Shown here: one piece after another, positions 6,869 through 14,407 of the stretch
Position numbering within the stretch: the stretch's first letter is position 1
Layout: the number at the start of each line of letters is the position of its first letter
Assembly (NCBI GenBank): GCA_963923455.1
Contig: CAWULT010000089.1
Coordinates: 1-19,197, forward strand
From: CAWULT01 sp963923455
GTDB lineage: Bacteria > Acidobacteriota > Vicinamibacteria > Vicinamibacterales > UBA2999
Direction of reading: 5' to 3'
Length of the DNA: 19,197 nt
The notes under the pieces: generated by a model
What the model was told of the DNA's origin: nothing
Databases searched by the model: none
Seen by the model: only the letters and a program-made list of their open reading frames with translations
Translations under genes and position numbers: made by a program

Positions 6869-8326
6869 ATGACTGACACGCGCCCCGCGATCGTCGCGAT
6901 CGACGGCACCTACACCTACGAACAGCTCGACGAGGCCTCGCGCCGCGTTGCCGGCGCCCTGCTGGCCGACAACGAGGATCTGAAGCAGACGCGCGTGGCC
7001 TTCCTGGTCACGCCGAGTTTCGCCTACGCCGCGGTCCAGCGCGGCATCTGGCGGGCCGGCGGCGTCGCGGTGCCGCTGGCGGTCTCGCATCCGCCGGCCG
7101 AACTCGAGTACGTGATCGCCGACGCGGGGGCCTCCATCGTGGTCGCCGACGATGCGTTCGCCGAGAAGGTGCGCCCGCTGGCCCGCGCGGCCCGGGCGCG
7201 CTTCGTCACGGCGGCCGACGCGATGCGCGGGGCACCGGCCCCCGACCTGCCGCATCTCGGCTCGACCCGCCGCGCGCTCATCATCTACACCAGCGGGACG
7301 ACCGGCAAGCCGAAGGGCGCCGTCTCGTCGCACCAGAACGTCGGCGCGCAGGTGTCGGCGCTCGTCGAGGCCTGGGGCTGGCGTCCGTCCGACCGCCTGC
7401 TGCTCACGCTGCCGCTGCACCACGTCCACGGCATCATCAACGGCCTCGGCTCCGCGCTGGCCGTGCGGGCCACCTGCGAGATCCTGCCCGCGTTCGACGG
7501 CGAGGTCGTGTGGGACCGGCTGGCGTCGGGCGAGATCACGGTCTTCACCGCGGTGCCGACGATCTACAGCCGGCTGATCGCGTCCTGGGACGCGGCGTCG
7601 CCCGACGAGCGCGCGCGGCGGTCGGCCGGGGCGCGGGGGCTGCGCCTGATGATGTCCGGGTCCGCGGCGCTGCCGGTGCACGTACTGGAACGCTGGCGCG
7701 AGATCACCGGGCACACGCTGCTCGAGCGCTACGGGATGACCGAGATCGGCATGGCGCTGTCGAACCCGCTGGACGGCGAGCGCCGGCCGGGGTTCGTGGG
7801 CCAGCCGCTGCCGGGCGTCGAGGTGCAGCTGGTCGACGACCAGGGCCGCGTCGTGCCGGACGGGACGCCGGGCGAGCTCGAGGTGCGGGGGCCGGCCGTG
7901 TTCACGGAGTACTGGCAGCGGCCCGAGGAGACGCGGAAGGCGTTTCGGGACGGGTGGTTCCGCACGGGCGACATGGCGGTGCTCGAGCGCGGGTCGTACC
8001 GGCTGCTCGGGCGCACCAGCGTCGACATCATCAAGACGGGCGGGTTCAAGGTGTCGGCCCTCGAGATCGAGGAAGTCCTGCGAACGCACCCGGCCATCGC
8101 CGAGTGCGCCGTCGTCGGCATCGCGGATGCCGAGTGGGGCGAGCGCGTGTCGGTGGCGGTGGAGTGCCGCGCCGGCGAGACCCTGACGCTGGCCGAGCTG
8201 CAGGCGTGGGCCAAGCCGCTGCTCGCACCCTACAAGATCCCGCGGGCGCTGCTCCCCGTCGGGGCCCTGCCGCGGAACGCGATGGGCAAGGTGGTCAAGC
8301 CCGAGGTTGCCGGCCTGTTCAAATAG
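6869..8326 (+). CDS. AMP-forming acyl-CoA synthetase, malonyl-CoA synthetase (MatB/ACSF3)-like
   Basis: A 485-residue adenylate-forming enzyme. Motifs in order: phosphate loop YTSGTTGKPKG (140-150), LPLHHVHGIIN (181-191), MMSGSAALP (261-269), ERYGMTEIGMALSNPL (286-301), GWFRTGD (363-369), KTGGFKVSALEIEE hinge region (389-402) and the C-terminal catalytic lysine K474 in PRNAMGKV. The LHHVHG segment, ERYGMTEIGMALS and the compact size of about 485 residues resemble malonyl/methylmalonyl-CoA synthetases (MatB, human ACSF3) more than acetyl- or long-chain enzymes. Predicted reaction: carboxylic acid + ATP + CoA to acyl-CoA + AMP + PPi; malonate is the best guess from memory of the family. Start: ATG at 6869 (MTDTRP); GAGGT lies 11 bases upstream, weak. 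The open frame runs further upstream to 6818 without family similarity. Confidence 0.9.
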   Translation: MTDTRPAIVAIDGTYTYEQLDEASRRVAGALLADNEDLKQTRVAFLVTPSFAYAAVQRGIWRAGGVAVPLAVSHPPAELEYVIADAGASIVVADDAFAEKVRPLARAARARFVTAADAMRGAPAPDLPHLGSTRRALIIYTSGTTGKPKGAVSSHQNVGAQVSALVEAWGWRPSDRLLLTLPLHHVHGIINGLGSALAVRATCEILPAFDGEVVWDRLASGEITVFTAVPTIYSRLIASWDAASPDERARRSAGARGLRLMMSGSAALPVHVLERWREITGHTLLERYGMTEIGMALSNPLDGERRPGFVGQPLPGVEVQLVDDQGRVVPDGTPGELEVRGPAVFTEYWQRPEETRKAFRDGWFRTGDMAVLERGSYRLLGRTSVDIIKTGGFKVSALEIEEVLRTHPAIAECAVVGIADAEWGERVSVAVECRAGETLTLAELQAWAKPLLAPYKIPRALLPVGALPRNAMGKVVKPEVAGLFK

Positions 8327-8329
8327 CGG

Positions 8330-8335
8330 TAGGCT
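8330..8335 (+). promoter_or_regulatory. Candidate -10 (TAGGCT) for a leaderless DUF4159 copy 2 mRNA
   Basis: TAGGCT begins four bases after the previous stop codon and ends at 8335, predicting +1 at 8342, exactly the ATG of the next gene. No Shine-Dalgarno precedes that ATG. The -35 region would lie inside the end of the ligase gene and is not recognisable. Confidence 0.4.
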
Positions 8336-8341
8336 GCGCCC

Positions 8342-9193
8342 ATGCGAGGGATGTGCCGCCGCCGCGCCGTCGCGGCCGTCGTGCTGACGGCTGCCGTGCT
8401 GGCGGCGGGCGTGGCCTCGGCGCAGCGGTTCGGCGGGTTCGGGACGTTTCGTGAGGGCTCGATTCCGCCGCTCTGGGCGCCGGAGTCGATGCCGAACGCG
8501 TCGTTCATCTTCTGCCGCCTCGCGTACCGCAGCGTCCGGTTCGAGCAGAGCGGCATCGGCTGGCAGACCGATTACCCCTACGCCGAGATCAACCTGCTGA
8601 CACGGTTGTCGGAGTTGACGAAGACGCCCATCGGACGCGACGTCGACAAGACGCCGAGCCATTACGTCGTCCGGATCGCGGACGACCAGCTGTTCAACTG
8701 TCCGTTCCTGATGGCGTCGGACGCCGGCACCGTGGGCTTCACCGACGCGGAGGCCGAGCGGCTGCGCGAGTACCTGTTGAAGGGCGGGTTTCTCTGGGTC
8801 GACGACTTCTGGGGCACGCCGGCCTGGTCGCAGTGGTCGACGCAGATCGGCCGCGTGCTGCCGCCGGACCAGTTCCCGATCGAGGACGTGGCGCTCGACG
8901 ACCCGATGCTCAAGTCGATGTTCGTGATGAAGCGCGTGCCGCAGATCTCGAACTTCCAGTTCTGGCGGCGCTCGGGGGGGCGCCTGACCTCCGAACGCGG
9001 CCTCGACAGCGACGTGGTTCACCTGCGCGTGATTCGCGACTCGCACCGCCGGCCGATGGTCGTGATGACGCACAACACCGACGTCGCCGACTCCTGGGAG
9101 CGCGAAGGCGAGGACCCGGGGTTCTTCGAGCAGTTCTCACCAGAGGGCTACGCGCTCGGCGTCGACATCCTGCTGCATGCGATGACGCACTGA
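8342..9193 (+). CDS. DUF4159 domain protein, copy 2
   Basis: A 283-residue secreted protein: signal peptide with CRRRAVAAVVLTAAVLAAG and a likely cut after ASAQ, then the DUF4159 domain. It matches copy 1 (4659-5498) along its length: FIFCRLAYRS versus FHFCRVYFRS, FNCPFLMASDAGTVGFTDAE, REYLLKGGFLWVDDFWGTPA, PMVVMTHNTDVADSWEREGE and an ending LLHAMTH. The conserved DDFWGT and MTHNTD segments, which are the likely functional core, are intact in both. Activity unknown. The ATG at 8342 coincides with the start predicted from TAGGCT just upstream. One base separates its stop from the start of the PilT-like gene, so the two are almost certainly co-translated. That suggests, but does not prove, a link to surface appendages or the cell envelope. 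Confidence 0.87.
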   Translation: MRGMCRRRAVAAVVLTAAVLAAGVASAQRFGGFGTFREGSIPPLWAPESMPNASFIFCRLAYRSVRFEQSGIGWQTDYPYAEINLLTRLSELTKTPIGRDVDKTPSHYVVRIADDQLFNCPFLMASDAGTVGFTDAEAERLREYLLKGGFLWVDDFWGTPAWSQWSTQIGRVLPPDQFPIEDVALDDPMLKSMFVMKRVPQISNFQFWRRSGGRLTSERGLDSDVVHLRVIRDSHRRPMVVMTHNTDVADSWEREGEDPGFFEQFSPEGYALGVDILLHAMTH

Positions 9194-9194
9194 G

Positions 9195-10295
9195 ATGGCC
9201 GACGAGCCGGGCTCCGCCGCCCCGCGCCCCAGGGGGTTCGACGACTGGCTGGAGCAGCTGACCGCCCGCGGCGGCAGCGACCTCTACCTCGTCTCGGGCC
9301 TGCCGCCCTCCCTCCGCGTGCACGGCGCGGTGCAGCGCCTCGACGAACCGGTGCTCGACGGCGCGGTCATCGAGCGCCAGGTGCTCAGTGCGCTGCCCGC
9401 GTACGCCGCGGAGCGGTACCGGGCGACCGGCGCGGCCGATGCGTCGGTCCGGCGCGGGCCCCAGGCCCGGTTCCGGGTCAACCTGCACCGCGAGCGCGGC
9501 CGGCCGGCCGCCACGGTGCGCGCGTTGCCCGTGCGCCCGCCGCGCCTCGATGAGTTGTCGCTGCCGCCGCAGGTCGAGGCCCTGACACGGCTCCCGTACG
9601 GACTGGTGCTCGTCGGGGGGCCGACCGGCGCCGGCAAGACCACGACCGTCGCGGCACTCGTCGAGGCGATCACGCGACGCGCGGCCCGGCACGTCGTGTT
9701 CATCGAGGACCCGATCGAGTACGAGCTGCCGCACGGCCTCGGGGTCGTCGAGCACGTCGAGATCGGCGTCGACGCCCCGGACTTTCCAACCGCCCTGCGC
9801 GCCGTCGTCCGCCAGTCGCCGGACGTCATCGTCGTGGGCGAGATGCGCGATCCGGAGACGATGCGCATCGCCCTGACGGCGGGGGAGACGGGCCACCTGG
9901 TGCTGTCGACGCTCCACACGAGCGACGTCGCCACGACGGTGTCACGCATCGCCGACGCGTTCCCGGCCGAGCGCCAGGCGACCATCCGGCAGGAGCTGTC
10001 GATGTCGCTGGCGGCCGTGATGACCCAGACCCTGCTGCCGCGCGTCGGGGGCGGGCGCATTCCCGCGGCGGAACTGCTGATGGTGGGGTACGGGGCACGG
10101 CAGCACGTGCGCAAGAACGCCCTCCAGCACCTCCATCAGGAGATCACGATCACCCGCCGGGACGGCTCGTTCACGTTCGAGGAGAGCCTGACCGACCTGG
10201 TGCGCCGCGGGCTGATCGACCCGGCGGACGCCCGGGCCCGCGCCCCGCACCGGGAAGAGCTCGACGCCCTCCTGCGGGCGGCCGGCGTCGGCTAG
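9195..10295 (+). CDS. PilT/PilU-like type IV pilus retraction ATPase
   Basis: A 366-residue secretion/pilus ATPase of the PilT family, about the length of PilT or PilU. An N-terminal PAS-like domain (SDLYLVSGLPPSLRVHGAVQ) precedes the RecA-like core: Walker A GPTGAGKTT (K148), Asp box FIEDPIEYE (E171, D172), Walker B DVIVVGEMRDP (D210, E216) and His box GHLVLSTLHT (H234, H241). The C-terminal AIRNLIRE element of classical PilT is altered here (HVRKNALQH, about 304-312), so it may be a PilU-like or divergent paralogue. Family role: ATP-driven disassembly of pilin for twitching, adhesion or DNA uptake, at the cytoplasmic face of the inner membrane. No other pilus genes are in the window. It starts one base after the DUF4159 stop. 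Confidence 0.92.
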   Translation: MADEPGSAAPRPRGFDDWLEQLTARGGSDLYLVSGLPPSLRVHGAVQRLDEPVLDGAVIERQVLSALPAYAAERYRATGAADASVRRGPQARFRVNLHRERGRPAATVRALPVRPPRLDELSLPPQVEALTRLPYGLVLVGGPTGAGKTTTVAALVEAITRRAARHVVFIEDPIEYELPHGLGVVEHVEIGVDAPDFPTALRAVVRQSPDVIVVGEMRDPETMRIALTAGETGHLVLSTLHTSDVATTVSRIADAFPAERQATIRQELSMSLAAVMTQTLLPRVGGGRIPAAELLMVGYGARQHVRKNALQHLHQEITITRRDGSFTFEESLTDLVRRGLIDPADARARAPHREELDALLRAAGVG

Positions 10296-10311
10296 GGCCG
10301 TCCACCCGTCG

Positions 10312-10328
10312 CGCGCCCGCGGGGCGCG
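10312..10328 (+). terminator. GC-rich hairpin after the PilT-like gene (candidate terminator)
   Basis: CGCGCCC, loop GCG, GGGCGCG is a perfect 7-base-pair stem starting 16 bases past the stop codon. No T tract follows, so it is either a weak terminator or an RNA 3'-end stabiliser. Confidence 0.45.
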
Positions 10329-10334
10329 AGAGTG

Positions 10335-10340
10335 TACCAT
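10335..10340 (+). promoter_or_regulatory. Candidate -10 (TACCAT) for the glcDEF-permease operon
   Basis: TACCAT lies just past the hairpin that follows the PilT-like gene. The predicted +1 is near 10347, which would leave a 13-base leader before the ATG at 10360 and would lie downstream of the alternative GTG at 10342. No -35 is recognisable. Confidence 0.3.
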
Positions 10341-10359
10341 CGTGCACGTACACCAACCG

Positions 10360-11808
10360 ATGCCAGCTCCCATTGCTGACCAGCTCCGCGCCGTGTGCGG
10401 GCCCGAGGGTGTCCTCGACGAGCCCGTCCAGCTCCTGACCTACGAATGCGATGCCCTGCCGCACCTGCGGCAGATGCCGGCCGTGGTGACGCTGCCGCGG
10501 TCGGCGGCAGAGGTGCAGGCCATCGTCCGGCTGTGCGCGCGCGAGGGCGTGCCGTTCGTCGCCCGCGGCCACGGCAGCGGCCTGTCGGGCGGGGCGCTGC
10601 CCGTGCCTGGTGGCGTCGTGATCAGCCTGGCGCGGCTGAACCGCGTGCTCGAGGTCGACATCCCCAACCGGCAGGTCACCGTGGAGCCCGGTGTCACGAA
10701 CCTGGAGATCACGCGCCAGGTGGCCCCGTTCGGCTACTACTACGCGCCGGATCCGTCGAGCCAGCAGGTGTGCTCGATCGGTGGCAACGTGGCCGAGAAC
10801 TCCGGCGGCGCCCACTGTCTCAAGTACGGGTTCACGGTGCACCACGTGCTGCAGGTGGAGGCGGTGATGCCCGACGGCGAGCTCGTCACGGTGGGCAGCC
10901 CGATGGCCGACGGCCCCGGGCCCGACCTGCTCGCGCTGCTCGTCGGCAGCGAGGGGACGCTGGCGGTGGTGACCAAGGTCGTGGTCCGCATTCTGCGGCG
11001 GCCCGAGACGGTCCAGACGCTGCTCGCCGCGTTCGACAGCCCGCGGGCCGGCGGAGAGGCCGTGTCGCAGATCATCGCGGCGGGCATCGTTCCGGCCGCG
11101 GTCGAGATGATGGACGCGCTGGCGATCAAGGCCGCCGAGGCCGCCGTGCACCCGAACTTTCCGCCCGCCGACACGGTGCTGATCGTCGAGCTCGACGGGC
11201 CGGCGTCGGAAGTGACGGAACTCTTCGAGGTCGTCGACGCCATCTGCCGGCGCACCGGCGCGAGCACCGTCGAGGTGGCCCGCGACGAAGCCCACCGGAT
11301 GCGGATCTGGCGCGGCCGCAAGGCGGCGTTCGCGGCGATGGGCCGGGTCTCGCCGAACTACTACGTGCAGGACGGCGTCGTGCCCCGGACGAAGCTGCCC
11401 GAGGTGCTGGCGCGCATCCGGGCGCTGTCGGAGCGGTCGGGCCTGGGCATCGGCAACGTGTTCCACGCCGGTGACGGCAACCTGCATCCGCTGATCTGTT
11501 ACGACGAGTCGGTGCCGGGCCAGGCCGAGCTCGCCGAGAAGGTCGCCGGCGAGATCCTCGGCTACTGCGTCGAGGCCGGCGGCTCGATCACGGGCGAGCA
11601 CGGGGTGGGCGCGGACAAGAAGCACTACATGCCCCGGATGTTCTCCGACGACGACCTCGACGCGATGCAGCGGCTGCGCGACGCGGTCGACCCCAGGCGT
11701 CTCTGCAACCCGGGCAAGGTGCTGCCGACGCCGCGCCTGTGCGGCGAGGTGCCGGGCCCGTATCGCCAGCACCCAATCGAGAAGGCGGGCCTGGGGGAGC
11801 GCTTCTGA
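10360..11808 (+). CDS. glcD: FAD-binding subunit of glycolate/2-hydroxy-acid oxidase, GlcD-like
   Basis: A 482-residue VAO/PCMH flavoprotein. The FAD-binding part contains RGHGSGLSGGALPVPGG (from 69), CSIGGNVAENSGG and GSEGTLAVVTK. The C-terminal FAD-oxidase domain contains NYYVQDGVVPR, HAGDGNLHP (369-377), the GEHGVG motif (412-417) and the CNPGK ending. This is the standard GlcD / D-2-hydroxyacid dehydrogenase layout. With GlcE and GlcF it oxidises glycolate or D-lactate to the 2-oxo acid and passes electrons to the membrane quinone pool. Start: ATG at 10360 preferred; GTG at 10342 is in frame and adds six residues (MHVHQP), and neither has a Shine-Dalgarno. First gene of an operon with glcE, glcF and the permease; it ends in TGATG, overlapping glcE by one base. 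Confidence 0.93.
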   Translation: MPAPIADQLRAVCGPEGVLDEPVQLLTYECDALPHLRQMPAVVTLPRSAAEVQAIVRLCAREGVPFVARGHGSGLSGGALPVPGGVVISLARLNRVLEVDIPNRQVTVEPGVTNLEITRQVAPFGYYYAPDPSSQQVCSIGGNVAENSGGAHCLKYGFTVHHVLQVEAVMPDGELVTVGSPMADGPGPDLLALLVGSEGTLAVVTKVVVRILRRPETVQTLLAAFDSPRAGGEAVSQIIAAGIVPAAVEMMDALAIKAAEAAVHPNFPPADTVLIVELDGPASEVTELFEVVDAICRRTGASTVEVARDEAHRMRIWRGRKAAFAAMGRVSPNYYVQDGVVPRTKLPEVLARIRALSERSGLGIGNVFHAGDGNLHPLICYDESVPGQAELAEKVAGEILGYCVEAGGSITGEHGVGADKKHYMPRMFSDDDLDAMQRLRDAVDPRRLCNPGKVLPTPRLCGEVPGPYRQHPIEKAGLGERF

Positions 11809-13028
11809 TGGCCGCCTCGGCTGCACTGCGGCCTGGCGTGGAGGCGGACGCGGTCGACGGCGTCGTGCCCGGCGCGGTGGCCGAGCCCGGGACGCCCGAA
11901 CAGCTCGCCGCCGTGCTTGCCGAGGCGTCCTCGGCCGGGCGCACGACCGTGGTGCGCGGCGGCGGCACGAAGCTCGGCTGGGGGCGCGTGCCCGCCCGGG
12001 TCGACCTGTTGCTGTCGACGGCCCGCCTCGCGCCGGTGGTCGTCCACCGCGACGGGGATCTGACGGCCACCGTCTCGGCCGGCGTCAGCCTGGCCGACCT
12101 GAATCGCCAGCTCGCCGCGAAGGGGCAGTGGCTGCCGGTCGATTCCGCGTTTGCCGGCGCGACGATCGGCGGCATGCTCGCGACCAACGACGCCGGGCCG
12201 CTGCGGCACCGGCACGGAACCGCCCGGGATCTGCTGATTGGCGTCAGGCTGGCGCTGACCGACGGCCGGCTGGTCAAGGCCGGCGGCACCGTGGTCAAGA
12301 ACGTCGCGGGGTACGACCTGGGCCGGTTCGTGACCGGGTCGTTCGGCACGCTGGCCGTCATCGTCGAGGCGACGTTCAAGCTGCTGCCCGTACCGCATGC
12401 GTCGAGCACGCTCGTGACCGCCTACGCGAGCGCCGAGGTGCTGGCCGCCAACGCCGCGGCCATTGCGGCGAGCCAGATCGAGCCGCTCGCATGCGACGTG
12501 CACGTGCCGGCGGCCGGTAGACCCAGCTTGCTCGTGCGCTTCGCGTCGAGCCCGGCGGCGACGCGCGCGCAGGCGGCGACGGCGCGCACGATGCTCGTCG
12601 GCGAGACCGAGGAACTCAGCGGCGACGCCGAGCGCGTCCGCTGGACCGGCCAAGTGCAGGCAGCCTGGGCGGGCCAGGCGGCCGTCGTGCGACTGAGCTG
12701 GATGCCCGCCCGGCTGGCCGAGGTGCTGCGCCTGGTCGAGGACCTGCGCGGCCGCACCAGTGGGGCCCTCACGCTGACCGCCCGCGCGATCGTCGGCACG
12801 GGGCTGCTGTCGGTCGGCGGCACGCCGCGGGAGCAGGCGGCCGTCGTCGAGCACCTGCGCGCGCGGACCGATCTCGTCGGCCACGTCGCCCTGCTGCGCG
12901 GTGGACGCGAGCTCAAGGCCGCCGTCGACGTCTGGGGCCAGGCCCCGTCGGCGCAGGCGGCCCTCGAGGCGCTCAAGCGCACGTTCGATCCGGCCGGCAT
13001 CCTCAACGCCGCCAGGGGACCAGTCTGA
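11808..13028 (+). CDS. glcE: FAD-binding subunit of glycolate oxidase, GlcE-like
   Basis: A 406-residue protein with a single PCMH FAD-binding domain: RGGGTKLGWG (50-59), AGATIGGMLATNDAGP (116-131), RDLLIGVRLALTDG, VKNVAGYDLGRFVTGSFGTL (from 163) and the short ending FDPAGILNAARG. These are the GlcE signatures, and the large C-terminal oxidase domain of GlcD is absent. In the E. coli enzyme GlcE is an essential second flavin-type subunit of glycolate oxidase. Start: ATG at 11808 overlapping the glcD stop as TGATG, with GGGGAG about nine bases upstream; an in-frame extension to 11739 is not supported. The middle region is less conserved and lies between the FAD domain and the short tail. Translationally coupled to both neighbours. 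Confidence 0.92.
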   Translation: MAASAALRPGVEADAVDGVVPGAVAEPGTPEQLAAVLAEASSAGRTTVVRGGGTKLGWGRVPARVDLLLSTARLAPVVVHRDGDLTATVSAGVSLADLNRQLAAKGQWLPVDSAFAGATIGGMLATNDAGPLRHRHGTARDLLIGVRLALTDGRLVKAGGTVVKNVAGYDLGRFVTGSFGTLAVIVEATFKLLPVPHASSTLVTAYASAEVLAANAAAIAASQIEPLACDVHVPAAGRPSLLVRFASSPAATRAQAATARTMLVGETEELSGDAERVRWTGQVQAAWAGQAAVVRLSWMPARLAEVLRLVEDLRGRTSGALTLTARAIVGTGLLSVGGTPREQAAVVEHLRARTDLVGHVALLRGGRELKAAVDVWGQAPSAQAALEALKRTFDPAGILNAARGPV

Positions 13029-14377
13029 TGCACGCCTCTTCCACGCCGCCGGCTGCCGGCCGCGGCGCGCTCGCGGGTCCGGACGGACCGTCGCCGGATC
13101 TCATCGAAACCTGCGTGCACTGCGGCTTCTGCCTGCCGACGTGCCCGACCTACACGTTGTGGGGCGACGAGATGGACTCGCCCCGCGGGCGCATCTACCT
13201 GATGAAGGCGGGCCTCGAGGGACGGGCCGAGCTGTCCCCGAAGTTCGTGGGGCACTTCGACAACTGCCTCGGCTGCCTCGCATGCGTCAGCGCCTGCCCG
13301 TCGGGCGTGCAGTACGGACCGCTCATCGAGAAGACGCGCGCGACCATCGAGCAGCGGTACCCGAGGCCGGCCGGTGATCGGCTGTTTCGAACGCTGCTCA
13401 TGAGTCTGATCCCGTACCCGGGCCGGATGCGGCTGGCGCTCGCGCCGCTGCTCGTGCTGGGCGGCGTCGTGCGTGCCGTCGTGGGCGCGCTGGCCGGCGG
13501 CTCCAGCGGGGGGATGCTGGCGCGGCTGCGGGCGGCGGTGACGCTGGCTCCACCGGTCACGCTGCAGGGGCTCCTCGACCGCATGCCCGAGACGACCCCG
13601 GCGGCTGGCGCGCCGCGGATGCGCGTGGCGATGCTGACCGGATGCGTGCAGCGCCTCTCGTTCGGTCACGTCAACCATGCCACGGCGCGCGTGCTCGCGG
13701 CCGAGGGCTGCACGGTGCAGGCCCCGTCGGGGCAGGGGTGCTGCGGGGCGCTGCCGCTTCATGCGGGGCACCTCGAGCAGGCGCGCGCCCTGGCCCGGCA
13801 CAACATCGCCGTCTTCGAGGCCACGGGGGCCGAGCGCGTCGTCGTCAACGCCGCCGGCTGCGGATCCGCGATGAAGGAGTACGGGGAGCTCTTCCACGGC
13901 GACCCGGCCTGGGAGGCGCGCGCCCGCGCGTTCAGCGCCAGCGTGCGGGACGTCTCGGAACTGCTGGTCGAGCTCGGTCCGCCCAGGGCGCCTCGGCATC
14001 CGATCGCGGCGAAGGTGGCCTACCACGACGCCTGTCACCTCGCACACGGCCAGGGCGTGCGGTCGCAGCCCCGGACGCTGCTGCAGGGCATTCCCGGCGT
14101 CGAGCTCGTGTCGCCGGCCGAATCGGAGATCTGCTGCGGCAGCGCCGGCATCTACAACCTGGTGCAGCCGGGACCGGCGGGGGAGCTCGGCGAACGCAAG
14201 GTCCGCCATCTGGCGGCCCTGTCTCCGGATATGATCGCGACCGCCAACCCGGGGTGCACGCTGCAGATCGCCGCATCGGCCCGGCGCTTCGGGTATAACT
14301 GGCCGGTCTTCCACCCGATCGAACTGCTCGACGCGTCGATCCGGGGCGGCGACCCGCGGACGCGACCAACGACCTAG
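13028..14377 (+). CDS. glcF: Iron-sulfur subunit of glycolate oxidase, GlcF-like
   Basis: A 449-residue protein. Two 4Fe-4S ferredoxin motifs are complete: C29-x2-C32-x2-C35-x3-C39-P and C80-x2-C83-x2-C86-x3-C90-P. Two cysteine-rich CCG domains follow: C206 (TGCVQRL), CCG at 238-240 and C278 in the first; C336 (YHDACHL), CCG at 369-371 and C410 in the second. This is the GlcF/LldE-type domain order, carrying electrons from the flavin subunits toward the quinone pool, probably at the inner face of the membrane. A hydrophobic segment around residues 136-159 (LALAPLLVLGGVVRAVVGAL) may help membrane contact. Start: ATG at 13028 in TGATG with the glcE stop, with AGGGGA upstream. The permease gene begins 30 bases after its stop. 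Confidence 0.94.
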   Translation: MHASSTPPAAGRGALAGPDGPSPDLIETCVHCGFCLPTCPTYTLWGDEMDSPRGRIYLMKAGLEGRAELSPKFVGHFDNCLGCLACVSACPSGVQYGPLIEKTRATIEQRYPRPAGDRLFRTLLMSLIPYPGRMRLALAPLLVLGGVVRAVVGALAGGSSGGMLARLRAAVTLAPPVTLQGLLDRMPETTPAAGAPRMRVAMLTGCVQRLSFGHVNHATARVLAAEGCTVQAPSGQGCCGALPLHAGHLEQARALARHNIAVFEATGAERVVVNAAGCGSAMKEYGELFHGDPAWEARARAFSASVRDVSELLVELGPPRAPRHPIAAKVAYHDACHLAHGQGVRSQPRTLLQGIPGVELVSPAESEICCGSAGIYNLVQPGPAGELGERKVRHLAALSPDMIATANPGCTLQIAASARRFGYNWPVFHPIELLDASIRGGDPRTRPTT

Positions 14378-14407
14378 CAGACAGGACACCAGAGGCAGCG
14401 CACACCT

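Noticed and set aside
4662..6872. A 736-codon plus-strand open frame over DUF4159 copy 1, the PEGA gene and bcp
   Set aside because: It crosses genes on both strands that have clear domains and signal peptides; its own translation has none.
10342..10359. GTG at 10342 as the glcD start
   Set aside because: It adds MHVHQP only, has no ribosome binding site, and would lie before the transcript start predicted from TACCAT; not excluded.
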